Assembly: GCA_964514665.1 (NCBI GenBank)
Contig: CAZESH010000214.1
Coordinates: forward strand, 1 to 7,782
Source: CAZESH01 sp964514665
GTDB lineage: Bacteria; Bacillota; Bacilli; Paenibacillales; KCTC-25726
Direction: 5' to 3'
Length of the DNA: 7,782 bases
Part shown: positions 1-6,333 of the stretch, piece by piece
Layout of the letters: every line of letters starts with the position of its first letter
Numbering within the stretch: position 1 is the stretch's first letter
The notes under the pieces: model-generated
What the model was told of the DNA's origin: nothing
The model's input: the letters and a program-made list of their open reading frames with translations, nothing else
The model's database searches: none
Position numbers and translations under genes: made by a program

Positions 1-4
1 GGCT

Positions 5-1372
5 ATGAGCGGAACAAAGACTGCGACACAGGATGCAGCCAAACGCCGACTGCTGGAAAATGACAGAAAGTATGTTTGGCATCATATGTCGCCGCATAAC
101 GATGATCCGATGATATTCGTATCCGGAGAAGGCTGTTGGCTGACTGATATAGACGGAAACCGCTATTTTGATGCAATGTCCGGCTTATGGTGCGTCAATG
201 CCGGGCATGGCAGGAAGGAAATTGCGGCGGCTGCGGCGAGACAAATCGAGAGTTTGGCCTATGTACCGCTTTCGCACAGTCATATTCCGGCGATTGAACT
301 GGCTGTAAAGATCAATGAATGGCTGGAAGGAGAATATCGCATTTTTTTCTCCAATTCCGGATCAGACGCCAATGAAGTAGCGTTCAAGATCGCCAGACAG
401 TATTACAGCCAGATCGGCCAGTCCTCCCGATATAAATTCATATCCCGGCACAGAGCCTATCACGGTAATTCGATGGGGGCGTTGGGCGCAACCGGACAGG
501 CGCAGCGGAAAATCAAATACGAGCCTCTTGGCGTAGGCTTTCAGCATGTGCCGCCGCCCTATTGCTACCGATGTCCATTCGGGAAAACTGCGGACAGCTG
601 CAAAATGGAATGCGCGGAGTACTATGATCAGGTTATTCAATGGGAAGGAGCGGAAACGGTGGCAGGCGTCATTCTTGAACCTGTCATTACCGGCGGGGGC
701 ATGATTGTGCCTCCCCCCGGATACCTGAAGCGAGTGAAGGAAATTTGCGAAAAACACGGGGTGCTGCTGATTGTGGATGAAGTCATATCCGGCTTCGGCA
801 GGTCCGGCAAAAAATTCGGATTTCAGCAGTTCGGCGTTCAACCTGACATCGTGACGATGGCCAAGGGAATGACGAGCGCATATGCGCCGCTTTCCGCCAC
901 GGCGGTTAGTGCGGATTTATATGACAGCTTCCGCGAGCAAGGGAAAACCGACCACTTCCGGCATGTCAACACATTTGGAGGCAATCCGCTTTCCTGCGCG
1001 GTTGCGTTGGCTAACCTTGAAATTATTGAAAATGAAGAGCTCGTGGAAAAAACGGCGGAATTAGGCCGCAGACTCAAGGAGCGGCTGAACGGGTTGAAAG
1101 CCCATCCCGCCGTAGGCGATATCCGCAGCTTCGGTTTTACCGCGGGAATTGAGCTTGTGGAAGATAAGGAGAATAAGCTTCCGGCTTCTCCCGAGCGTGT
1201 TGCGATGGTCATGGAATTGTGCAAACAAAGGGGACTGCTGATCGGGAAGAACGGAGATACGGTACCGGGCTATGCCAATGTACTGACCTTGGCGCCGCCC
1301 TTTGTGACTACATTCGAGGAAGTGGATTGGATTATCAGCACGCTGGAGATAGCCTTGAATGCGCTGCGTTAA
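5..1372 (+). CDS. Class III PLP-dependent aminotransferase, probably beta-alanine (omega-amino acid) transaminase
   Basis: Fold-type I, class III aminotransferase of 455 aa, the usual length for the family. Visible PLP-site features are the SNSGSDANE phosphate-binding loop (116-124), the Y152-H153-G154 stacking motif, E225-P226, D258 in the VDEV motif that pairs with the pyridine nitrogen, the Schiff-base lysine K287 (VTMAKG) and the NTFGGNP loop (322-328). In this operon the natural substrate would be beta-alanine, or beta-aminoisobutyrate from thymine, giving malonate or methylmalonate semialdehyde with pyruvate or 2-oxoglutarate as acceptor; this is inferred from context. The motif alone does not separate it from GABA, taurine or other omega-amino acid transaminases. 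C187, C190, C199 and C203 form an inserted cysteine cluster. Only four bases precede the ATG, so its ribosome site is outside the window and an upstream start cannot be excluded, but family members begin similarly shortly before the ENDRKYVWHHM segment. Cytosolic; no signal peptide. Confidence 0.9.
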   Translation: MSGTKTATQDAAKRRLLENDRKYVWHHMSPHNDDPMIFVSGEGCWLTDIDGNRYFDAMSGLWCVNAGHGRKEIAAAAARQIESLAYVPLSHSHIPAIELAVKINEWLEGEYRIFFSNSGSDANEVAFKIARQYYSQIGQSSRYKFISRHRAYHGNSMGALGATGQAQRKIKYEPLGVGFQHVPPPYCYRCPFGKTADSCKMECAEYYDQVIQWEGAETVAGVILEPVITGGGMIVPPPGYLKRVKEICEKHGVLLIVDEVISGFGRSGKKFGFQQFGVQPDIVTMAKGMTSAYAPLSATAVSADLYDSFREQGKTDHFRHVNTFGGNPLSCAVALANLEIIENEELVEKTAELGRRLKERLNGLKAHPAVGDIRSFGFTAGIELVEDKENKLPASPERVAMVMELCKQRGLLIGKNGDTVPGYANVLTLAPPFVTTFEEVDWIISTLEIALNALR

Positions 1373-1398
1373 ACAAGATGTGATGAAGCGTATAGATA

Positions 1399-1406
1399 AA
1401 GGAGGG
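1399..1406 (+). promoter_or_regulatory. Shine-Dalgarno site that favours the 1414 start of the M20 hydrolase
   Basis: AAGGAGGG ends one base before an ATG at 1408, which is too close for initiation, but seven bases before the ATG at 1414. A third in-frame ATG at 1423 is farther away. The spacing favours 1414 as the true start. Confidence 0.75.
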
Positions 1407-1413
1407 AATGAAA

Positions 1414-2673
1414 ATGGCACTGATGATTGATTCTCAGCGGCTGCAGTCGCGAATCGAACGGCTTGCGCAAATCGGGAAAATCGGTGAAACCGGTGTTTGC
1501 CGTCTGGCGCTCTCCAAAGAAGACAGGGAAGCGGTCGAGCTGGTCAAAACCTGGTTTGAAGAAGCCGGCCTAAAGGCAAGGATCGATGCCTTCGGCAACT
1601 TGATCGGCAGAGTGGAGGGAGAGAATCCGCATGCACCCATGATGATGATCGGTTCGCATATCGACAGCCAGCCGTATGGGGGGAGGTTCGACGGCACGAT
1701 CGGAGTACTCGGCGCGCTGGAGGTTGTGCAAACGTGGGCCGATCAAGGCGGTGTGCCTGAAATTCCGGTCGAGATCACGGCTTTTTGCGATGAAGAGGGC
1801 TGTCGTTTTAACAAAGGCCTGTTCGGCGTTCGCGGAATGTTCGGCGAGTTGGAGGACGGAGAGCTTGAGCGCTGCGACAAAAACGGAGTAACCCGGCGGG
1901 AAGCACTGATTGCCTTTGGATGTGATCCCGAGAGCTTCGAAAGCTCGCATTACCGGCCTGAAACCGTGGGCAGTTATTTGGAAATGCATATTGAACAAGG
2001 TCCAGTGCTGGAATCACTTGACCGTCCGGTAGGACTTGTCACAGGAATTTCAGGTCCGCTGTGGTTGACGGTGGAATTCACGGGCTTTGCCGGTCATGCC
2101 GGCTCCGTACCGATGAGCATGCGCAGCGATGCGCTTGTCGGTGCGGCCAAGATCATAGTGGCGCTGAATGAACTGGCTTGCGGAGAACCGCAGGCACCCA
2201 CGGTTGCAACGGTAGGAACAGTGGATGTATTTCCCGATTCGCGCAACATTATCCCTGAGAGAGTGAGCTTTACCGTCGATTTAAGAGATATAGATTTGCC
2301 GCGTCGCAACCGCTTGGAGGCGCTTTTGCGGAAACGGATTGAGGAGGTAGCTGAGGAGCATCGCTTGCAGTATGCGATAACGGAAGATACGAACAGTGAA
2401 CCGCGGTATTGCGCGGAACCGATAAAAGCCGCAATGCGAAGAGCGGCAGAGAAGATGGACCTGCAGCTGCCGGAGCTGATGAGCGGACCGTTTCATGACG
2501 CATTGGTGATGTCTACAATATGCGACTACGGAATGGTTTTTGTCCGCTGCAAGGATGGAATCAGCCACAATCCGCAGGAATACGCCGCCATGGAGGATAT
2601 TGCCGCAGGGACGAATCTGCTGTATTACACCGCTTCGGAACTAGCGGGGGTCATTCAGCCGATCAATTCATGA
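1414..2673 (+). CDS. M20-family Zn-dependent N-carbamoyl amidohydrolase (beta-ureidopropionase / L-carbamoylase type)
   Basis: Metal-dependent hydrolase of the hydantoinase/carbamoylase branch of peptidase family M20, 419 aa, near the usual 400-420. It should split an N-carbamoyl amino acid into amino acid, CO2 and NH3. The two-metal site is complete: H82 (GSHIDSQPYGG), bridging D93 (RFDG), catalytic E127 and metal ligand E128 (CDEEG), H192 (EMHIEQGPVLE) and H385 (ISHNPQEY). The dimerisation/lid domain spans about 211-327 and keeps H228, N278 and R291, positions used for carboxylate binding in this family. The DSQP form of the first motif resembles beta-alanine synthases more than allantoate amidohydrolases, but the substrate is not settled: N-carbamoyl-beta-alanine, N-carbamoyl-beta-aminoisobutyrate and N-carbamoyl-L-amino acids are all possible. 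The usual SGAGHDA segment reads SGPFHDA (357-363). The gene lies 41 bp after the aminotransferase and 17 bp before a nitrilase-type hydrolase that may do the same reaction. Cytosolic. Confidence 0.9.
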   Translation: MALMIDSQRLQSRIERLAQIGKIGETGVCRLALSKEDREAVELVKTWFEEAGLKARIDAFGNLIGRVEGENPHAPMMMIGSHIDSQPYGGRFDGTIGVLGALEVVQTWADQGGVPEIPVEITAFCDEEGCRFNKGLFGVRGMFGELEDGELERCDKNGVTRREALIAFGCDPESFESSHYRPETVGSYLEMHIEQGPVLESLDRPVGLVTGISGPLWLTVEFTGFAGHAGSVPMSMRSDALVGAAKIIVALNELACGEPQAPTVATVGTVDVFPDSRNIIPERVSFTVDLRDIDLPRRNRLEALLRKRIEEVAEEHRLQYAITEDTNSEPRYCAEPIKAAMRRAAEKMDLQLPELMSGPFHDALVMSTICDYGMVFVRCKDGISHNPQEYAAMEDIAAGTNLLYYTASELAGVIQPINS

Positions 2674-2674
2674 A

Positions 2675-2681
2675 GGGAGGA
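2675..2681 (+). promoter_or_regulatory. Shine-Dalgarno site that favours the 2691 start of beta-ureidopropionase
   Basis: The run GGGAGGA directly follows the TGA of the M20 gene and lies about 10 bases before the ATG at 2691. Two earlier in-frame starts, at 2520 inside the M20 gene and at 2670 overlapping its stop, would put this site downstream of the start. Nitrilase homology also begins at 2691 (MDTVRIGLIQ). Confidence 0.75.
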
Positions 2682-2690
2682 ACATTCCAT

Positions 2691-3572
2691 ATGGACACAG
2701 TACGAATCGGTTTGATTCAGGCAAAGCATGATTTAAGCGGGGATGCGTCTGTAGAGGCGCACAAGCAAAATGCAATCGAAAAGCATTTGCGGCTGATCCG
2801 CGAAGCCAAAGCGAAAGGAGCGCAGATTGTATCGCTGCAGGAAATATTCTACGGCCCCTACTTTTGTGCGGAGCAGAAGCCCAAGTGGTATGACAGTGCC
2901 GAAGAAATACCCGACGGTCCGACCACGCAGCAATTTCAAGCTGTCGCCAAGGAGCTCGGGATTGTGCTGATCCTGCCGATTTATGAGCGGGAAGGCATTG
3001 CCACTTACTATAATACGGCGGCTGTCATTGATGCCGACGGCACGTATCTCGGCAAATACCGCAAGCACCATATTCCCCATGTCGGGGCGGGAGATAAGGG
3101 CTACGGATTTTGGGAAAAGTTTTATTTTAAACCGGGGAATTTGGGCTATCCCGTATTTGACACCGCCTTTGCCAAAGTGGGCGTCTATATTTGTTACGAC
3201 CGGCATTTTCCCGAGGGGGCGCGGATATTGGGGCTAAACGGGGCGGAAATCGTATTCAATCCTTCCGCTACGGTGTCCGGGACGTCGGAATATTTGTGGA
3301 AATTGGAGCAGCCGGCTCATGCCGCCGCCAACGGGTACTATATAGCGGCTATCAACCGCGTCGGAACCGAGGCGCCCTGGAACATGGGGGACTTTTACGG
3401 ACAATCGTATTTGGCCGATCCCCGCGGGAGCATCGTTGCGATCGGAAGCCGGGATAAAGACGAGGTCGTGATTGCCGATATGCATAAAAGCCTGATCCGC
3501 GAGGTGCGGGAAAGCTGGCAGTTTTACCGGGACCGCCGGCCGGAGACATATCAGGAGCTAAGCGGATTGTGA
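2691..3572 (+). CDS. Nitrilase-family beta-ureidopropionase (N-carbamoyl-beta-alanine amidohydrolase)
   Basis: Carbon-nitrogen hydrolase of the nitrilase superfamily, 293 aa, a single alpha-beta-beta-alpha domain. It hydrolyses N-carbamoyl-beta-alanine to beta-alanine, CO2 and NH3, the third step of reductive uracil breakdown. The Glu-Lys-Cys catalytic set is visible as E51 (SLQEIF), K125 (KYRKHHIPH) and C168 (VYICYDRHFPEG), with the supporting second glutamate at E142. Specific resemblance to animal beta-ureidopropionase (UPB1) is seen in the FC after the first motif (58-59), DGPTT (75-79), NGAEIVFNPSAT (183-194), INRVGTE (221-227) and the terminal DRRPETY. This makes it the better candidate of the two neighbouring hydrolases for the pathway step. 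It lacks the N-terminal extension of the animal enzyme. An in-frame extension back to 2520 exists but runs through the upstream gene and does not look like protein of this family. It follows the M20 gene by 17 bp and precedes preT by 45 bp. Confidence 0.92.
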   Translation: MDTVRIGLIQAKHDLSGDASVEAHKQNAIEKHLRLIREAKAKGAQIVSLQEIFYGPYFCAEQKPKWYDSAEEIPDGPTTQQFQAVAKELGIVLILPIYEREGIATYYNTAAVIDADGTYLGKYRKHHIPHVGAGDKGYGFWEKFYFKPGNLGYPVFDTAFAKVGVYICYDRHFPEGARILGLNGAEIVFNPSATVSGTSEYLWKLEQPAHAAANGYYIAAINRVGTEAPWNMGDFYGQSYLADPRGSIVAIGSRDKDEVVIADMHKSLIREVRESWQFYRDRRPETYQELSGL

Positions 3573-3600
3573 TGTTGGGAAAAAACTTGCTGACGAAAAA

Positions 3601-3609
3601 GAGGAGGGG
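3601..3609 (+). promoter_or_regulatory. Shine-Dalgarno site for preT
   Basis: GAGGAGGGG lies eight bases before the ATG at 3618, a near-ideal distance. The preceding 45-bp gap is A-rich and shows no hairpin followed by a T-run, so read-through from the beta-ureidopropionase gene is expected. Confidence 0.75.
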
Positions 3610-3617
3610 ATTATCGG

Positions 3618-4994
3618 ATGACAGAAAGGAACAGTACCTTATTGCCGGAGGAATCATGGCGCCGCAATTTTGCCGAAATCAATCCGCCGATGACAAGCAA
3701 AGCAGCCGTCGAAGAGTCGAATCGCTGCTTGTACTGCTACGATGCGCCATGTACCCGAGCCTGCCCCAGCGGAATCGATGTGCCGTCCTTTATCAAAAAA
3801 ATCGCCTCCGGCAATCTGAAAGGCTCCGCCAGGGTGATTATGGAGGATAATCCGGTGGGCGCCACCTGCTCCCGGGTTTGTCCGACGGAGGAGCTGTGCG
3901 AAGGGGCTTGCGTGCTGAATGAAGCGTCGAAACCGATTGCCATCGGAATGCTGCAGCGCTTTGCAACGGATGCAGCCATGAGGAGCGGCCGGCAGCTGTT
4001 TTCGCCAGGGCCACCCAACGGTTTGAAGGTTGCTGTTGTCGGCAGCGGTCCGGCCGGCTTGTCTGCCGCCCGCGAGCTGGCCCGTTTCGGATATGCGGTT
4101 ACGGTACTGGAAGCCAAAGAAAAGCCGGGAGGGTTGGATACGTATGGGATCGTGTCCTTCCGGCTGCCGCAGGACGTTTCGCTGTGGGAGGTCGAGCAGG
4201 TGCGCAGCCTCGGCGTAACGATCCAAACCGGAACGAGGGTCGGAACGGACATATCGTCCGATAGCCTGTTGGCCGAATACGACGCAGTCGTATTGGCAGT
4301 CGGTATGGGGCGGGTGCCGAAATTGGGCATTGAGGGAGAAGAGCTTGAAGGGGTATACGATGCCATTGGATTGATCGAAAGCACGAAGACGGGAACCAAT
4401 CCCATAAATTTTGCCGGATCCACAATTCTTGTGATCGGAGCCGGAAATACCGCGATCGATGCCGCGACCTGCTCGGGGCGTCTCGGAGCGGAGCAGGTCG
4501 ATATCATCTATCGCCGCACGGAAAACGAAATGACGGCTTATCCGTTTGAATATGAATTTGCCAAGCAAGAAGGGGTGGGGTTTCGTTGGCTAACCGCTCC
4601 GAAGCGGATCATCGGCAATGAAGAAGGCAAAGTCACGCATGTGGAATGCCTGCGGATGAAACTTTCCGAGGAGACGGGAAACGGCAGACGTCCTGCCCCT
4701 CAGCCCGTTGATGGCTCGGAATTTTTAATTCCGGCGGATGCGGTGATTAGAGCAATCGGCCAAACCCGGCTGCTTGCTCTAATTGAATCATTCGGTCTTG
4801 ATCATATCCACGGAGTTGTCAAGATCGATCCGCAAACCTATCAGACATCCAATCCGCGGATTTATGCAGCCGGAGATGTCGTGTTCGGCCAAGGTCATGG
4901 GGAAGCGACGGTTGTGAGCGCTGCACAGCAAGGAAAAATAGCGGCCCGGGCGCTTCATCATCAATTGCAAATTAAAGCGTCGGGAACGGCATAA
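3618..4994 (+). CDS. preT: NAD(P)H-dependent dihydropyrimidine dehydrogenase, FAD/iron-sulfur subunit PreT
   Basis: Electron-input subunit of bacterial dihydropyrimidine dehydrogenase, equal to domains I-III of the fused eukaryotic enzyme and related to the glutamate synthase small subunit. Residues 1-125 form the N-terminal iron-sulfur domain with C37, C40, C45, C49, C84, C88, C94 and C98; C37/40/45/49 and C88/94/98 have the same mutual spacing as the DPD ligand cysteines. The FAD dinucleotide fold follows at 138-151 (VGSGPAGLSAA), an NAD(P)H fold at 270-283 (VIGAGNTAID), and the C-terminal FAD motif at 415-440 (IYAAGDVVFGQGHGEA). It should take electrons from NADH or NADPH to FAD and pass them via two 4Fe-4S clusters to PreA. 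Coenzyme preference is not clear from sequence; characterised E. coli PreTA uses NADH. At 458 aa it is complete. It is separated from preA by 31 bp, as expected for partner subunits. GltD-like proteins are the main alternative, but adjacency to preA and the hydantoinase decides the call. Confidence 0.93.
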   Translation: MTERNSTLLPEESWRRNFAEINPPMTSKAAVEESNRCLYCYDAPCTRACPSGIDVPSFIKKIASGNLKGSARVIMEDNPVGATCSRVCPTEELCEGACVLNEASKPIAIGMLQRFATDAAMRSGRQLFSPGPPNGLKVAVVGSGPAGLSAARELARFGYAVTVLEAKEKPGGLDTYGIVSFRLPQDVSLWEVEQVRSLGVTIQTGTRVGTDISSDSLLAEYDAVVLAVGMGRVPKLGIEGEELEGVYDAIGLIESTKTGTNPINFAGSTILVIGAGNTAIDAATCSGRLGAEQVDIIYRRTENEMTAYPFEYEFAKQEGVGFRWLTAPKRIIGNEEGKVTHVECLRMKLSEETGNGRRPAPQPVDGSEFLIPADAVIRAIGQTRLLALIESFGLDHIHGVVKIDPQTYQTSNPRIYAAGDVVFGQGHGEATVVSAAQQGKIAARALHHQLQIKASGTA

Positions 4995-5007
4995 AATAAA
5001 AAATTCG

Positions 5008-5014
5008 AAAGGAG
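5008..5014 (+). promoter_or_regulatory. Shine-Dalgarno site that favours the 5026 start of preA
   Basis: AAAGGAG lies about 11 bases before the ATG at 5026. A longer reading begins with a GTG at 5014, but that codon overlaps the ribosome site itself, and the PreA family sequence starts with MADLNINLAG from 5026. The 31-bp gap after preT is strikingly A-rich with no terminator-like hairpin. Confidence 0.75.
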
Positions 5015-5025
5015 TGGAAAGCGTC

Positions 5026-6333
5026 ATGGCTGACTTAAATATCAATCTGGCCGGCATCCGATCGCCCAATCCGTTCTGGTTGGCTTCCGCTCCGCCGACA
5101 AATACCGGTTATCAGGTGCAAAGAGCGTTTGAAGCGGGTTGGGGCGGAGCGGTCTGGAAAACGCTGGGGAATCCGATCATCAATACTTCTTCGCGGTTTG
5201 CCGCGATGCATTTTAATGGTCAGAGGGTGGCGGGGTTTAACAATATTGAATTGATTTCGGAACGTCCATTGGAAATCAATTTGCAAGAAATATACGAGAC
5301 CAAGAAGAAATTCCCGAATCATGCGGTCGTCGTATCCCTGATGGTGGAGCCGAATCGCCAGGCATGGCACGAGATTGTGAAAAAGGTCGAAGCGGTCGGC
5401 GTTGACGGGCTGGAGCTGAATTTCGGCTGTCCTCACGGAATGGCCGAACGCGGCATGGGCTCGGCTTCCGGTCAAGTGCCGCAGTTGGTCGAAGCTCAGA
5501 CCAGTTGGGTGAAAGAGGTAGCGCAAACGCCGGTTATAGTCAAGCTGACGCCCAACATTACCGATATTACGGCAACTGCGATCTCGGCCGTGCAAGGTGG
5601 AGCCGATGCGGTTTCGCTGATCAATACGATCAACAGCTTGATGGGAGTGGATCTGGAAAGCTGGAACACGGTTCCCCATGTTGGCGGCAAAGGCGCTCAC
5701 GGAGGTTACTGCGGCCCGGCAGTCAAACCGATAGCGCTTAATATGGTGGCGGATTGTGCGCGTCATCCCGCGATCCGTGTGCCGATCTCCGGCATTGGCG
5801 GCGTATCGACATGGAAGGATGCGGCAGAATTCATTCTGATGGGAGCTACGGGCGTCCAGGTTTGCACAGCCGTTATGCATCATGGCTTCCGCATCGTTGA
5901 GGACATGATTGACGGATTGAACCATTATCTGGATGAGAAAGGACTTGCAAGTGTATCGGAATTAACCGGCAAATCCGTCGAGCGTTATTTGAATTGGGGC
6001 GATCTTGACCTGAATTATTCGGTTGTCGCGCGGATTGATCGGGATATTTGCATTAATTGCAACAAATGCCATATTGCATGCGAGGATACGTCGCATCAAT
6101 GCATCGACATGCTGGCGGATGCGCAAGGCGGCCGTTATCTGAATGTGCGCGAGGAGGATTGTGTCGGGTGCAATCTATGCTCGATTGTATGTCCGGTGGA
6201 AGGGGCCATTTCGATGGTGGAGGTGCCGTCCGGGCAAGCGCCGATGAGCTGGAATGAACGGCAGCAAGCATTGGCCGAGCTAAATAACAGACGTGAAGGA
6301 AATTGCGATGAGAAGGAGGCGGTGCGGCCGTGA
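5026..6333 (+). CDS. preA: NAD(P)H-dependent dihydropyrimidine dehydrogenase, FMN/ferredoxin catalytic subunit PreA
   Basis: Catalytic subunit that reduces uracil or thymine to the 5,6-dihydro base, 435 aa, matching domains IV-V of mammalian DPD. Residues 5-310 form the dihydroorotate dehydrogenase-like FMN barrel. From recalled mammalian numbering, substrate residues N609, E611, I613, N668, C671, N736 and T737 correspond without gaps to N73, E75, I77, N132, C135, N200 and T201, and the FMN lysine K709 to K173. C135 is the expected general acid (NFGCPHG), on the mobile loop that continues with GMAERGMG. Mammalian S670 is G134 here. The C-terminal part is an 8Fe ferredoxin domain with ligands C342/C345/C348/C352 and C379/C382/C385/C389, receiving electrons from PreT. 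The last 30 residues are a charged tail. Its stop overlaps the GTG start of the dihydropyrimidinase by four bases, suggesting coupled translation. Complete, cytosolic. Confidence 0.95.
   Translation: MADLNINLAGIRSPNPFWLASAPPTNTGYQVQRAFEAGWGGAVWKTLGNPIINTSSRFAAMHFNGQRVAGFNNIELISERPLEINLQEIYETKKKFPNHAVVVSLMVEPNRQAWHEIVKKVEAVGVDGLELNFGCPHGMAERGMGSASGQVPQLVEAQTSWVKEVAQTPVIVKLTPNITDITATAISAVQGGADAVSLINTINSLMGVDLESWNTVPHVGGKGAHGGYCGPAVKPIALNMVADCARHPAIRVPISGIGGVSTWKDAAEFILMGATGVQVCTAVMHHGFRIVEDMIDGLNHYLDEKGLASVSELTGKSVERYLNWGDLDLNYSVVARIDRDICINCNKCHIACEDTSHQCIDMLADAQGGRYLNVREEDCVGCNLCSIVCPVEGAISMVEVPSGQAPMSWNERQQALAELNNRREGNCDEKEAVRP
6311..6319 (+). promoter_or_regulatory. Shine-Dalgarno site for the GTG-started dihydropyrimidinase, inside preA
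   Basis: AGAAGGAGG falls within the last codons of preA, ten bases before GTG at 6330. The GTG shares GTGA with the preA stop codon (6331-6333). This arrangement allows both independent loading and termination-reinitiation, which would keep the two enzymes in step. Confidence 0.75.

Noticed and set aside
2520..2690. 57-residue N-terminal extension of the nitrilase-type enzyme
   Set aside because: It would overlap the conserved C-terminal part of the M20 gene, and the ribosome site before 2691 fits the shorter protein, whose homology begins at its first residue.
3573..3617. Possible terminator or regulatory element in the longest intergenic gap, and in the A-rich gap 4995-5025
   Set aside because: No hairpin with a T-run could be found by eye in either gap; both are simple A-rich leaders to ribosome sites.
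3569..3850. Small + strand open frame starting at the end of the beta-ureidopropionase gene and running into preT
   Set aside because: It overlaps preT out of frame for over 200 bases, has only a weak and distant ribosome site, and its translation has no recognisable features, whereas preT has a strong site at 3601-3609.
3654..4568. Antisense open frame of 304 codons opposite preT, with a second one (3737-4507) in another minus frame
   Set aside because: Both lie entirely over a well-conserved gene, lack a good ribosome site and have the low-complexity Arg/Pro/Ser-rich composition typical of shadow frames.
5014..5025. Four-residue extension of PreA from a GTG
   Set aside because: The GTG overlaps the ribosome site and the family sequence begins at the ATG at 5026.
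5035..5925. Antisense open frame of 296 codons opposite preA
   Set aside because: Covers the conserved FMN domain of preA; its His/Arg-rich translation shows no recognisable domain.
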